DNA of 64,000 bases. Origin: JBDIAG01 sp963835085. GTDB taxonomy: Bacteria; Actinomycetota; Actinomycetes; Actinomycetales; CAWJMD01. Below the pieces are notes generated by a model. It was not told the origin of the DNA. It searched no databases and saw only the letters and a program-made list of their open reading frames with translations. The first letter of the stretch is position 1. Every line of letters starts with the position of its first letter. The stretch is taken from contig CAWIED010000001.1 in NCBI GenBank assembly GCA_963835085.1, positions 1,488,001-1,552,000 on the forward strand, read 5' to 3'. Below are positions 1 through 8,734 of the stretch, piece by piece. A program made the translations under genes and the position numbers.

Positions 1-597
1 GAGTCGAGGGTAGCAACGGCAGGTGCAAGGTGATGACGTCGCTTCGGCTGAACAGATCGCGCAGGTCGGCGCAGCGGACGTCGGCAGGGGGCTCGCTGAC
101 CGGGTCGTAGGCCAGCACCTTCATTCCCAGTGCCGCGCCGAGGGCTGCGGCCCGTTGCCGATCCGGCCGTACCCGACGACACCGAGGACCGATCCGCTCA
201 GATCACCAACTGCGACGGTGCCACGCTCGGCCCACTGCCCGGACCTGACCAGGCGGGTGAGCCGACCGAAGCGCTTGACCAGATGCATCGCCATGGCGAT
301 GGCACCCTCGGCAACAGCGTTGGTGCCGGCGCCCGGTGTGATCACCACGGCGATTCCCCGGGCCGTGGCAGTCTCCACGTCCACCCGTTCGACACCAACT
401 CCGGTGCGCGCGATAACCCGTAGCCGAGGAGTACGGGCCAGGAAGTCGCTGTCTACCAGGGCGTCGGCCCGGGCGATGGCACCCTGCGCTTGAGCCAAGT
501 CGGCTTCGGTCGGTGCCTCGATGAACCGGCACCGACCGCCGAGAACCGGGTTCACCAGGTCAGGATCTACGACTCCGAGTCCGACCACCACCGGCAC
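1..597 (-). pseudogene. D-isomer-specific 2-hydroxyacid dehydrogenase, partial and frameshifted
   Basis: The reading frame shows a 2-hydroxyacid dehydrogenase (SerA/GhrB-like, NAD-dependent) N-terminal half: ARTGVGVERVDV, then the Rossmann glycine motif VVGYGRIG. The frame breaks near 157-163. Reading on in another frame gives LGMKVLAYDP and then SDVITLHLPL up to the window edge, so one base is missing or extra and the C-terminus lies outside. The start is placed at GTG 597, but an indel blurs the junction with the upstream oxidoreductase gene, whose frame runs straight into this one. As part of the broken minus-strand cluster 1-6.2 kb it would reduce or oxidise a 2-oxo/2-hydroxy acid from sugar-acid or inositol breakdown; substrate unknown. 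Confidence 0.6.
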
Positions 598-1854
598 GTC
601 GAAAGCCTCGGCATCGCCGAGCCCCCGCTGCGAGGGGTGACCGAAGGTGGCACCCGGAACCTGGGCGACCTTGTGCCATTGCCCATCTACGGCCGAGCGT
701 GCTGCCGCAGCGATGACCTCGGCGTCCGCGAGCGCTTCCTCGATGGTGGAGTTGCGCTGCTCGCCCCCGGTGACGGCGGCCAGGAACTTCTTGGCCTCGA
801 TGACCTTGAGGTCGTCGTAGCCCATGCTATTTCCCGGTCCCGGTTGGAATGCGGCGTAGTCACCCTGGGAGGCGTTGCCCAGGATGGTCGTGTAGCCCTG
901 GTTGGCTGCCGGTGCGGCCCAGAGCCAGCCTGAGTTCGTTCATCTGCTCGAAGTTCCACGACGCAGATCCTTCGGTGCCGTACACCTCGAAGCCGAGCCC
1001 GCACTGTGGTCCCACGATGACCCTCGACGCCTCCAGGGTTCCCACCGCTCCGGCACCGGGAGAGTCGGCTGCGAATCGCACGAGAGCCGCTGCGTAGTCG
1101 TCGTTTTCCACCTCACCCAGTTCGCCGTTCTCGATCACGGCGAAGTGCGTGGCCTGTCCCATCGGCAGCACCGGACGTTGCTTGTGCACGGTGGAGAGCA
1201 TGCCGCTGACCTCGGTGATCGGGCCGACGACGTACTGCATCAGGTCGACGACGTGGCTCAGCAGGTCGCCGAGTGCCCCGCTGCCCGCGAGATCCTTCTT
1301 GAATCGCCAGGACAGCGCTCCGTTGGGCTCGGATGCGTATCCGTTGAAGAAGACGGCGCGGACGTTGGTGATGCGACCTAGGTCACCGGCGGCGATCAAT
1401 TCCGGATGCGCTCCACAGCGGGTGCGTTCCGGTAGTTGTAACCGATAGAGGTGGCCACACCGGCAGGCTGGCCGCGGCGGCCACCGCGGCGGTGTCAACG
1501 GCGTCACGGCCGACCGGCTTCTCGATCCAGAACGGCTTGCCGGCCGAGCGGCGGCGACACCGATCTCCCGGTGCAGCAGGTTCGGCGCGCAGATGGAGAC
1601 GACGTCCACGTCAGGGTCGTCGAGCACGGCCCGGTAGTCGGTGCTGGCCTTGGCGTAGCCCAGCACGTCGCGGGCGTATCAGCCCGGTCGGGGGCGGTGT
1701 CTGCGGCGTGTACGAGCCGCGGCCGGATGTTGAGCTCTGGGTAGACCAATGGAATGGCCTGATAGGCGCGGCTGTGCAGCTTGCCCATCCAGCCGACGCT
1801 GATCAGGCCGACGCCGAGCTCGGTGATGCCGGCTTGTCGGATGCGTCCAACCAT
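598..1854 (-). pseudogene. Gfo/Idh/MocA-family oxidoreductase, multiply frameshifted
   Basis: NAD(P)-dependent sugar/inositol dehydrogenase family. The pieces in order are an N-terminal Rossmann segment (VGLISVGWMGKLHS), DVVSICAPNLLH, the catalytic-type EKP segment (KPFWIEKPVGRDA, in a second frame), GYNYRNAPAVERIR, and the C-terminal domain (HVVDLMQYVVGPITEV, YGTEGSASWNFEQ). The C-terminal end, MGYDDLKVIEAKKFLAAV, is in yet another frame near 825. At least five single-base indels are needed to join them; one near 1390 looks like a lost G (GGAATTG where GGGAATTG restores the frame). The start ATG is at 1854. The 3' end is uncertain because the frame continues into the neighbouring dehydrogenase. 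Substrate unknown; related to IolG by family only. Confidence 0.6.
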
Positions 1855-1939
1855 GATGGTGCTCTTTCAGTGAGTTAGGAGTATTGAGAGCTTTCGGTGG
1901 GGGTGCGACGGAGTGTCAGGCGTCAGGTGCGGGCGCGAT

Positions 1940-2698
1940 TCAGGCCGACTGGGAGGCCGCCGCCAGCAGGGTGGAGTCCGAGCCGATGGCCGACGAATCT
2001 CCAGCCCTGATGCCGGCGGGCGGCGGCCGCGTCGCCATCGACCGACGAGGAGGCCGGCAGGCCTTGCCGTGCCGCTTGCGCGGCGGCCAGAACCGTCTCC
2101 AGTGGCATCGACGAAGGCCGGGGCGGTGGTGTCACCTGGCACACCGAGGTCATGGCTGAGGTCTCGAGGGCCGATGAACAACACGTCGACACCCTCGATG
2201 GCGGCGATCTCATCGACCGCCGCAACGGCTGCCACCGACTCAATCTGGACGATCGTCAGGATCTCATCGTCAGCCCGGTCCAAGGCGCCTGGATCGAGCC
2301 CGAACCGGCAGGCACGGTTATACGTGGCGACTCCACGATCTCCGCGCGGCGAGAACCGCAGGTGGGCCAACGCCTCTGCACCTGTGGCGCGGTGTCCATG
2401 CGCGGGAGCATGACTCCCGCGGCGCCAGCTGTCCAGTACCCGACCGAGCCGGATCCGTGCGTCGGACTCGACCCGGACCAAGGTGGGCACGCCGTAGGCG
2501 CCTGCGGCTGGGGACGATGTCGCGCGCCTGCTCCTGACCGCCGGCACCGTGCTCCAAATCAAGCAGCAGCCAATCAAACCCGGCAGCTGCGCAGACCTCG
2601 GCGGTGACGGCGGAGGCGCTGCCCACAAACGTGCCCAGGGTGGTGGCCCCGGCGCGGACGGCCCGCGCCAGGGCACCGTCGATTGAGCGGACGCTCAT
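1940..2698 (-). pseudogene. HpcH/HpaI-family aldolase, frameshifted
   Basis: Class II pyruvate-type aldolase family (HpcH/HpaI, also citrate lyase beta). Visible motifs are AAGFDWLLLDLEHG (metal and carbonyl site), VPTLVRVES, and IVQIESVAAVAAVDEIAAIEGVDVLFIGPRDL, characteristic of the family. ATG at 2698 lies 8 bp after the iolD-like stop, so the two were an operon. Frame changes occur near 2510 and near 2085. The last coding frame ends in SDSTLLAAASQSA with TGA at 1940-1942. The enzyme would cleave a 2-keto-3-deoxy sugar acid into pyruvate and an aldehyde, fitting the aldehyde dehydrogenase at the head of this cluster. The exact substrate cannot be told. Confidence 0.6.
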
Positions 2699-2706
2699 AG
2701 GCTGAC

Positions 2707-4675
2707 TCACCCGAACCACCGTTGGGCTTGACGGTCGCGCTCGTACTCGACGCGCAGCGTGGGCGACGGTGAGAACCTCGGAGACCTCGGCCGGGGCGAC
2801 GTCCCACCAGCACCCGGCCGGAGGCAGGTCGGCGTGCGGAATGGCCGGCACGACGATGACGACCGTGCCCTGGTGGCCGCGCGTCTCCTCCAGCGCATCA
2901 CGCAGCTCGTCGGCTGTGTGAGGGCGCAGTGCCTTGGCGCCGAGCCCGGCGCCGATCTGGGCCAGGTCGACCGACAGGTAGTCGCCGTTCAGCCGGGCCG
3001 CGGTCGACGTCGGTGGCCTCGGCGAGCGCCAGTGGCTCGGTGCGGTAGCGGAACTCATTGCCGAACTCGCGACCGCTGCGGAACATCTGCAACCGGTGGA
3101 TCACCTGGTAGCCGTGGTTCTCCGGGATCACCACGGTGATCGGCAGGCCTTCCTGCGCCGCGGTGACCAGCTCGGTGGGCGACATGAGGAAGGTTCCATC
3201 GCCCAGGAAGGCGGTGACCCGCGCGTAGGGGTCAGGGTGCGCCATGCGCACTCCCATCGCCGCCGGGATCTCATATCCCATGCAGGAGAACCCGAACTCC
3301 AGATGGCAGGTCCGTCCGTCGGTGGCGTCCCATACCTTCTGCAGGTCTCCGGGCGGGCCACCGGCGGCCGCGACGATGACGTCGCCCGAGCGGGCATGCT
3401 CCTGCAGGACGTCGATGATCTGGCCCTGGGTCAGCACCGCGTCGGTGGTCGTGACAATGTCGGAATCGGCTGCGACCGTGGACTTGTCGAACAGCTGGTC
3501 GGGATCGAGGGCAGCAGCGCGCTCGATCTCCCAACCGTCGGCAAGCTCCTCGACGCGGGTCCGCCAGGACGGGTCCTGGTGGCGATTCGCCTCCGCGATC
3601 GCCGCCGTGAGCGCGACCAGCCCGCGTTTGGCGTCGCTGACGATGCCGGCGGCACCGAATCTGTCCGCGTCGTGCACGTTGACGTTGATGCTGGCGAACC
3701 GCACATCGGGGTTGGCGAAGATGGAGTGCGAGCCCGTGGCGAAATCCGTCAGCCGGGAGCCGACCGTGAGCACCACGTCAGCCTCGTTGGCCATGATGTT
3801 GGTTGCCGGTGTCCCCTCCAGCCCGATGCCACCTACCTGCCACCACGCAGTGGTTTGCACAGCACCCTTGCCGCCGAAGGTCTCGGCAACGGGTGCGCCG
3901 AGGGCATCGGCGAGCTGTTCGAGCTCGGAGGTGGCGTCGGAGTAGATGACACCGCCCCCCGCGATGATGATCGGCTTCTTCGCCGAGGCGAGAAGCTCTG
4001 CGACGGCAGCGACTTCGGCGGCATCGGGCGGCTGGCCGACGGATCACCCAGTTCCGTTCGGCGAAGAACTCGACCGGAAAGTCGTACGCATGGGACTGCA
4101 CGTCTTGCGGCAGGGACAGCACCACGGCGCCCGTCTCGACCGGGTCCACCAGGGTACGCATCGCGGCCGGCAATGCGGTCAGCAGCTGCTCGGGGCGATT
4201 GATCCGGTCGAAGAACGCGACTGATCGGCCGGAATACATCGTTCACCGTGAGGTCCGCGTCGATCGGATGCTGAAGCGCTGCAGCAGCGGGCCCTGGTGA
4301 CGAGTGGCGTACGTGTCACCCGGCAGCAGCAGCACGGGCAGCCGGTTCACGGTGGCCAACGCGGCCCCGGTGACCAGGTTCATCGCGCCAGGACCGATCG
4401 AGGCGGTGACGGCCAAGGTGGCGCGGCGCCGAGAATGCTTGGCGAACCCGACGGCAGCGTGAACCAGGGATTGCTCGTTGCGGCCCTGGATGAAGGGCAT
4501 CGTGTCGTTGAGCTGGTCAAGGGCCTGGCCGAGACCGGCGACATTGCCGTGGCCGAAGATGCCGAGGGTGGCGGGGATCAGCCGGCGGCGCTCACCGTCG
4601 GCTACGGAGTACTGGCGGGATAGGTAGGTCACGACGGCCTGGGCGACGGTCAGGCGAATGGTCGGCAGAGGTCAT
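2707..4675 (-). pseudogene. iolD: IolD-like TPP-dependent trihydroxycyclohexane-1,2-dione hydrolase, multiply frameshifted
   Basis: IolD opens the inositol ring (3D-(3,5/4)-trihydroxycyclohexane-1,2-dione to 5-deoxyglucuronate). Family hallmarks appear in three frames: LGIFGHGNVAGLGQAL and SLVHAAVGFAK, then LPVLLLPGDTYATR, then NRPEQLLTALPAAMRTL with LPQDVQSHAYDFP, GVGLEGTPATN-like central sequence, the TPP region (AFLGDGTFLMSPTELVTA) and VSVDLAQIGAGLGAKAL near the C-terminus. Joining them needs indels near 4660, 4265, 4215, 4035, 3845 and 3010. The stop at 2707-2709 follows RQAQRWFG. ATG 4675 is one base out of frame with the conserved start RLTVAQAV. No other full-length iolD is visible in the window; a short relic lies at 19554-19721. 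Confidence 0.75.
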
Positions 4676-4793
4676 TCAGAGTCCTCTTTCTAGAAGCTGT
4701 GGGTCGAACAAAGTCGGAACGGACGGGGTCTCGGGTCGATGCGGGCCGGCAGGGCCTACCCGGTGATTCCAGAGCTGACTGGTCGGGTCTGCC

Positions 4794-6221
4794 TTACCAG
4801 GGGCGGCCGTGCAGGACGATCGTCTTCACGTCGGTCATCTCGGCGACAGCGGAGCGTGGGCCCTCCTTGCCGATGCCGCTGCCCTTCAAACCGCCGTAGG
4901 GCATCAGATCGGCGCGCCAGAGCGGGGTCCAGTTGATGTGGACGGCGCCGGCATCGATCTCGCGGATGGCCTGCACCGCGCCGGCGACGTCGGAGGTGAA
5001 GATTCCGGCGCCAAGGCCGTAGGCGGTGCCGTTGGCCTGCGTGATCGCCGACTGCCAATCCGCCGCCGTCGACACCGCGACGGCAGGGCCGAACAGCTCA
5101 TCCTGGCTGAACGAGGAGTCAGGGTCGACATCGCAGACCACGGCCGGGCTGAGATGATGGCGCCGTCCCGCTGTCCACCGGTGAGCAGCGTGGCGCCATG
5201 CGCGACGGCGGCCGGATGGATGGCCTCGACCCGTTCGGCTTCCTGCTGGTGATCAGGGTGCCTATCGCGGTATCGGTCGAGCCCGGGTTCCCGGTGCTGA
5301 TCTTCTGCACCTTGGGGAGCAAAGCGTCCAGGAAGTCACCGGTGATCTTCGGGTGCGTGATCACCCGCTGCACCGAGATGCACACCTGCCCGGCGTTCAC
5401 GAATCCCCCGAGAGCCACTGCGGCCGCTGCCGCTTCGATGTCTGCGTCGGGCAACACGACCACAGGACAGGAGGCGCCCGAGTTCGAGGGAAAGCTTCTT
5501 CACCCCGGCCTGTTGGGTGATCCGGGTGCCGGTGGCGGTCGACCCGGTGAACGAGATCTTGCTTCACCCGGGCATCGCCGACGAGAGCATCACCGAGCTC
5601 GCCTCCCGGGGCCAGTGAGCACCGACAGCACGCCCTCCGGCAGACCTGCGTCCACGAAGCACTCGGCGAGCGCGAGAGCCGTCAACGGGGTGGTGCGGGC
5701 CGGCTTGAGGACGACGGAGTTGCCGGCAGCGAACGCGGGCGCGATCTTGTGCAGCACCAGCAGAGACGGGTAGTTGAACGGCGTGATCGCCACGACCACT
5801 CCTACTGGCTGGCGGACCGTGAAGCCGACCTTGTCCAAGCCGGTGCCGGGATTGGCGTCCAGCGGCAGAGACTCACCGTAGAGCTGAGTACCCTCGAACG
5901 CCGCCAACCGGATCAGTTCGCCGGAGCGAGAGGCTCACCGCGAGCCTCGTGATGACTTGCCGCCTCGGCGCAGATCGTCTGCGCGATGGCTCGGCCGCCA
6001 CGGCCAAGCGGCCGCTCCAACAAGACCCGCACGCTCAGCGCCGGGCCGCCGCCAGAGCCGAGCCCCCTCCGTGCGCGCGAGAGCAGTGTCGACGTCGGCG
6101 ATACCTGCCTGAGAGACCGACCCGACGACCGACCCATCAAAGGGCGACGTCACATCTTCCCGGCGCCCGAAACAGCCTCGACCCACTGGCCTCCGATCAA
6201 CAGCTTCACGCTGGACTCCAT
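4794..6221 (-). pseudogene. NAD(P)-dependent aldehyde dehydrogenase, frameshifted
   Basis: Aldehyde dehydrogenase superfamily, about 475 aa if repaired. The start is ATG 6221 (VKLLIGGQWVEAVSG), the usual ALDH N-terminus. The frame shifts near 6165, then DVTSPFDGSVVGSVSQAGI. Later pieces: GVVVAITPFNYPSLLVLHKI and AGNSVVLKPARTTPLTAL (cofactor site), NAGQVCISVQRV (catalytic Cys), FGPAVAVSTAADWQSAI, then MPYGGLKGSGIGKEGPRSA at the C-terminus. Further frame breaks lie near 6030, 5600 and 5140. It differs from the intact CoA-acylating enzyme at 12052-13548, which has the GERCMA motif. It is transcribed toward iolD and away from the LacI-type regulator at 6433, which probably controls it. Confidence 0.65.
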
Positions 6222-6325
6222 CCTCGACGTTGAAGGGCGAAACCGCGGGCGAACGACGCGCATAACCCGGCGGTCAGGTTCCATCAGCGTGATGGCTACC
6301 GCCCTCAGGTGTCAAGGTGGATCAT

Positions 6326-6418
6326 CCATCAAAAACCCCTCACGAAGTACGCGTATCGCGCACGGCAACCAGGCCAGAGCAGGTGCTGTAGGTGAAGTTG
6401 TCGATCCATCAGGAACCC
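6326..6418. promoter_or_regulatory. 15-bp imperfect direct repeats between divergent ALDH and LacI-type genes
   Basis: ATCCATCAAAAACCC (6326-6340) recurs as ATCCATCAGGAACCC (6404-6418), 13 of 15 bases identical, 78 bp apart. The second copy ends 14 bp before the regulator ATG at 6433. This divergent gap between the broken aldehyde dehydrogenase operon and a LacI-type regulator is where an autoregulatory operator pair would be expected. Function is inference from position. Confidence 0.4.
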
Positions 6419-6432
6419 ATCATAGTGTGCGG

Positions 6433-7485
6433 ATGCCCCACCCCTATCCCATCCGTGAGATCGCCCGCCAGGCCGGGCTGAGCGAGGCCACCGTCGATCG
6501 GGTGCTGAACAGGAGACCGGGGGTGCGTGCCAGCACCGCAGCGAACGTCGAGCAGGCGATCGCCGATCTCGACCAGCAGCGCAGCCAGCTCCGTCTCCAC
6601 GGCCGTACCTTCATCGTCGACGTCGTCATGCAAGCTCCCGAACGGTTCTGCGCCGCCGTGAAGTCCGCCATGGAACTCGAGTTGCCGATGTTCCGGCCGG
6701 CAGTCATACGATCCCGGTTCTCTTTCCGAGAGACGGTGCTCTTCGGCGAATTGGTGAAGAAGCTCGACACCCTTCGCCAACGCGGCTCCATGGGGGTCAT
6801 CCTCAAAGCCCCCGACCAACCGGAGGTCAGTGCGGCGATTGCCCGGCTACACGATGCCGGGATCCCGGTGGTCACTCTGGTGACCGATATCCCGCTGAGC
6901 CAACGGGTCGCCTATGTGGGCATCGACAACCGAGCAGCCGGAGCCACCGCCGCATATCTCATCGATCAGTGGCTCACGGGAGATCGCGATGCCATCCTGA
7001 TGGCGTTGAGCCGGAGCACATTTCGCGGTGAGGAGGAGCGTGAGATGGGCTTTCGGAGCACGATGCGCGAGCGTGCTCCCGGTCGCGCACTCATCGAGGC
7101 CACTGATAGCGACGGCATCGATGCTGTCGTCCGCGGCCAGATCAGGTCCATCCTTCACGACCACCCGCAGATCACGGCGGTCTATTCCATCGGTGGAGGA
7201 AACAGGGCGATCCTCGACGCCTTCGAGTCCATGGACCGCAAGCCCAGCGTGTTCATCGCTCACGATCTGGACCGCGACAACCTGTCGTTGATCACTCAGC
7301 GACAGATCACGGCGGTGCTCCACCACGACCTGCGACGCGACCTGCGACGCGCCTGTCACATCATCATGCAAGCCAACGGGGCCATTGACGGGCCCATCGA
7401 ATCCATCTCGTCACAGATCAATGTCATTACGCCGTACAACGTTCCATCGCATCTGACCCGAGGCCTCTGCCGATCGTCCGAGTGA
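6433..7485 (+). CDS. LacI-family transcriptional regulator with sugar-binding domain
   Basis: A 350-aa DNA-binding regulator. Residues about 5-30 form the LacI-type helix-turn-helix (IREIARQAGLSEATVDRVLNRR, in parts), followed by the hinge and a periplasmic-binding-protein-like sensor domain. Typical sensor motifs include GIPVVTLVTDIP, YVGIDNRAAGATAAYLI and ITAVYSIGGGNRAILDAF. ATG 6433 was chosen because the longer open frame upstream (from 5986) has no family similarity and runs through the divergent promoter region. It faces away from the minus-strand dehydrogenase/IolD cluster and probably represses it in response to a sugar, inositol or derived acid. Effector unknown. Unlike its neighbours to the left it is intact. 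Confidence 0.85.
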   Translation: MPHPYPIREIARQAGLSEATVDRVLNRRPGVRASTAANVEQAIADLDQQRSQLRLHGRTFIVDVVMQAPERFCAAVKSAMELELPMFRPAVIRSRFSFRETVLFGELVKKLDTLRQRGSMGVILKAPDQPEVSAAIARLHDAGIPVVTLVTDIPLSQRVAYVGIDNRAAGATAAYLIDQWLTGDRDAILMALSRSTFRGEEEREMGFRSTMRERAPGRALIEATDSDGIDAVVRGQIRSILHDHPQITAVYSIGGGNRAILDAFESMDRKPSVFIAHDLDRDNLSLITQRQITAVLHHDLRRDLRRACHIIMQANGAIDGPIESISSQINVITPYNVPSHLTRGLCRSSE

Positions 7486-7594
7486 ACCCTGTCGGGTCTC
7501 GTCCAGGTCCAATCCGGTCAGACCGATCCGGCAGTTCCCGCTCAGGGTGTGTCGGTCGGAGGCACTGTCGGTGGTCGAACCTAGCGTTACTGGC

Positions 7595-8734
7595 ATGCGC
7601 CTGCTCCACACCTCAGACTGGCACCTCGGCCGTGCCCTCCATGGGGAGAGCATGCTGGCCGCCCAGGCCGGCTTCCTCGACCATCTCGTCGAGGTCGTGC
7701 GCGGCGAACGGGTCGACCTGCTCGTCGTGGCCGGCGATGTCTACGATCGGGCGTTGCCGCCCGTCGATGCGGTCGCCCTGCTCGATGAGGCACTCGACCG
7801 ACTGCTCGACACCGGCGTGCAGATTCTGCTGAGCTCGGGCAACCATGATTCCGCACAACGTCTCGGCTTCGGTCGCCGGCGCAGTGCCCGGGCCGGGCTG
7901 CACGTGCGCACGGGGCTGCACGACGCAGCCGAACCGCTGGTGCTGTCTGACGCCTCCGGAGACGTGGCCTGCTACGCCCTGGGCTATCTAGAGCCCGCAC
8001 TCGTGGCACCCTCCCTGGGCGTGGCCCGCTCGCACGAGGCCGTGCTGAGCCGGGTGATGGCAGATGTCCGGGCCGACCGCGCCGGCCGCCCTGCCGGGCG
8101 CGCCATCGTGGCCGCCCACGCCTTCGTGGCCGGTAGCCAGCCGAGCGACAGTGAACGCGACATCAGGGTCGGCGGTGTCGATCGTGCGCCGGTCGCGGTA
8201 TTCGACGGTTTCGACTATGTGGCTCTCGGCCACCTGCATCGTCCCCAGCAGGTGCTGCACAACGTCCGCTACAGCGGTTCGCCCATTGCCTATTCGTTTT
8301 CCGAGGCCGGCCAGACGAAGGGCAGCATCCTGGTCGACGTCGGGCCGGCCGGAGTGGCAGGGCTACAGCAGATCGAGGCGCCCGTCCATACGCCGCTGGC
8401 CCGCCTGCGCGGCCGGCTCGCCGACCTGCTGGTAGACCCAGCGCACGATGCCGCCGAAAGGGCTTACTGCCAGGTGGTGCTCACCGATGCCGAACGCCCG
8501 CGCGCACCCATGGAGCAGCTCCGCGCCCGCTTCCCCAAGACGCTCTCCCTGTCGTTCGAGCCGGAGGGTGAGCGCCCTGCACGCGTCAGCCCCCAGACCA
8601 GATCCGGCTGGGACGACGAAGCTCTGTGCTGTGGGTTCTTCGAGACGGTGCGTGGCCACCATGAATCTCCCGAAGAACGGCGATTGCTGCAATTGGCGCT
8701 CGAGGCCGGCCGGATTGCCGAGGCCGCCCTGTGA
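7595..8734 (+). CDS. sbcD: Exonuclease SbcCD, D subunit (Mre11-type nuclease)
   Basis: The 379-aa nuclease subunit of SbcCD, which with SbcC cleaves hairpins and protein-blocked DNA ends. Calcineurin-type phosphodiesterase motifs are in order at the N-terminus: SDWHLG, GDVYDRA, SSGNHDS, then VAAHAFV and ALGHLHRPQ, which bind two metal ions. The start is ATG 7595, giving the canonical MRLLHTSDWHLG N-terminus; an upstream in-frame ATG at 7547 adds unsupported residues. The stop overlaps the sbcC GTG start by 4 bp, so the two are translationally coupled. Full length for actinobacterial SbcD. Confidence 0.95.
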   Translation: MRLLHTSDWHLGRALHGESMLAAQAGFLDHLVEVVRGERVDLLVVAGDVYDRALPPVDAVALLDEALDRLLDTGVQILLSSGNHDSAQRLGFGRRRSARAGLHVRTGLHDAAEPLVLSDASGDVACYALGYLEPALVAPSLGVARSHEAVLSRVMADVRADRAGRPAGRAIVAAHAFVAGSQPSDSERDIRVGGVDRAPVAVFDGFDYVALGHLHRPQQVLHNVRYSGSPIAYSFSEAGQTKGSILVDVGPAGVAGLQQIEAPVHTPLARLRGRLADLLVDPAHDAAERAYCQVVLTDAERPRAPMEQLRARFPKTLSLSFEPEGERPARVSPQTRSGWDDEALCCGFFETVRGHHESPEERRLLQLALEAGRIAEAAL

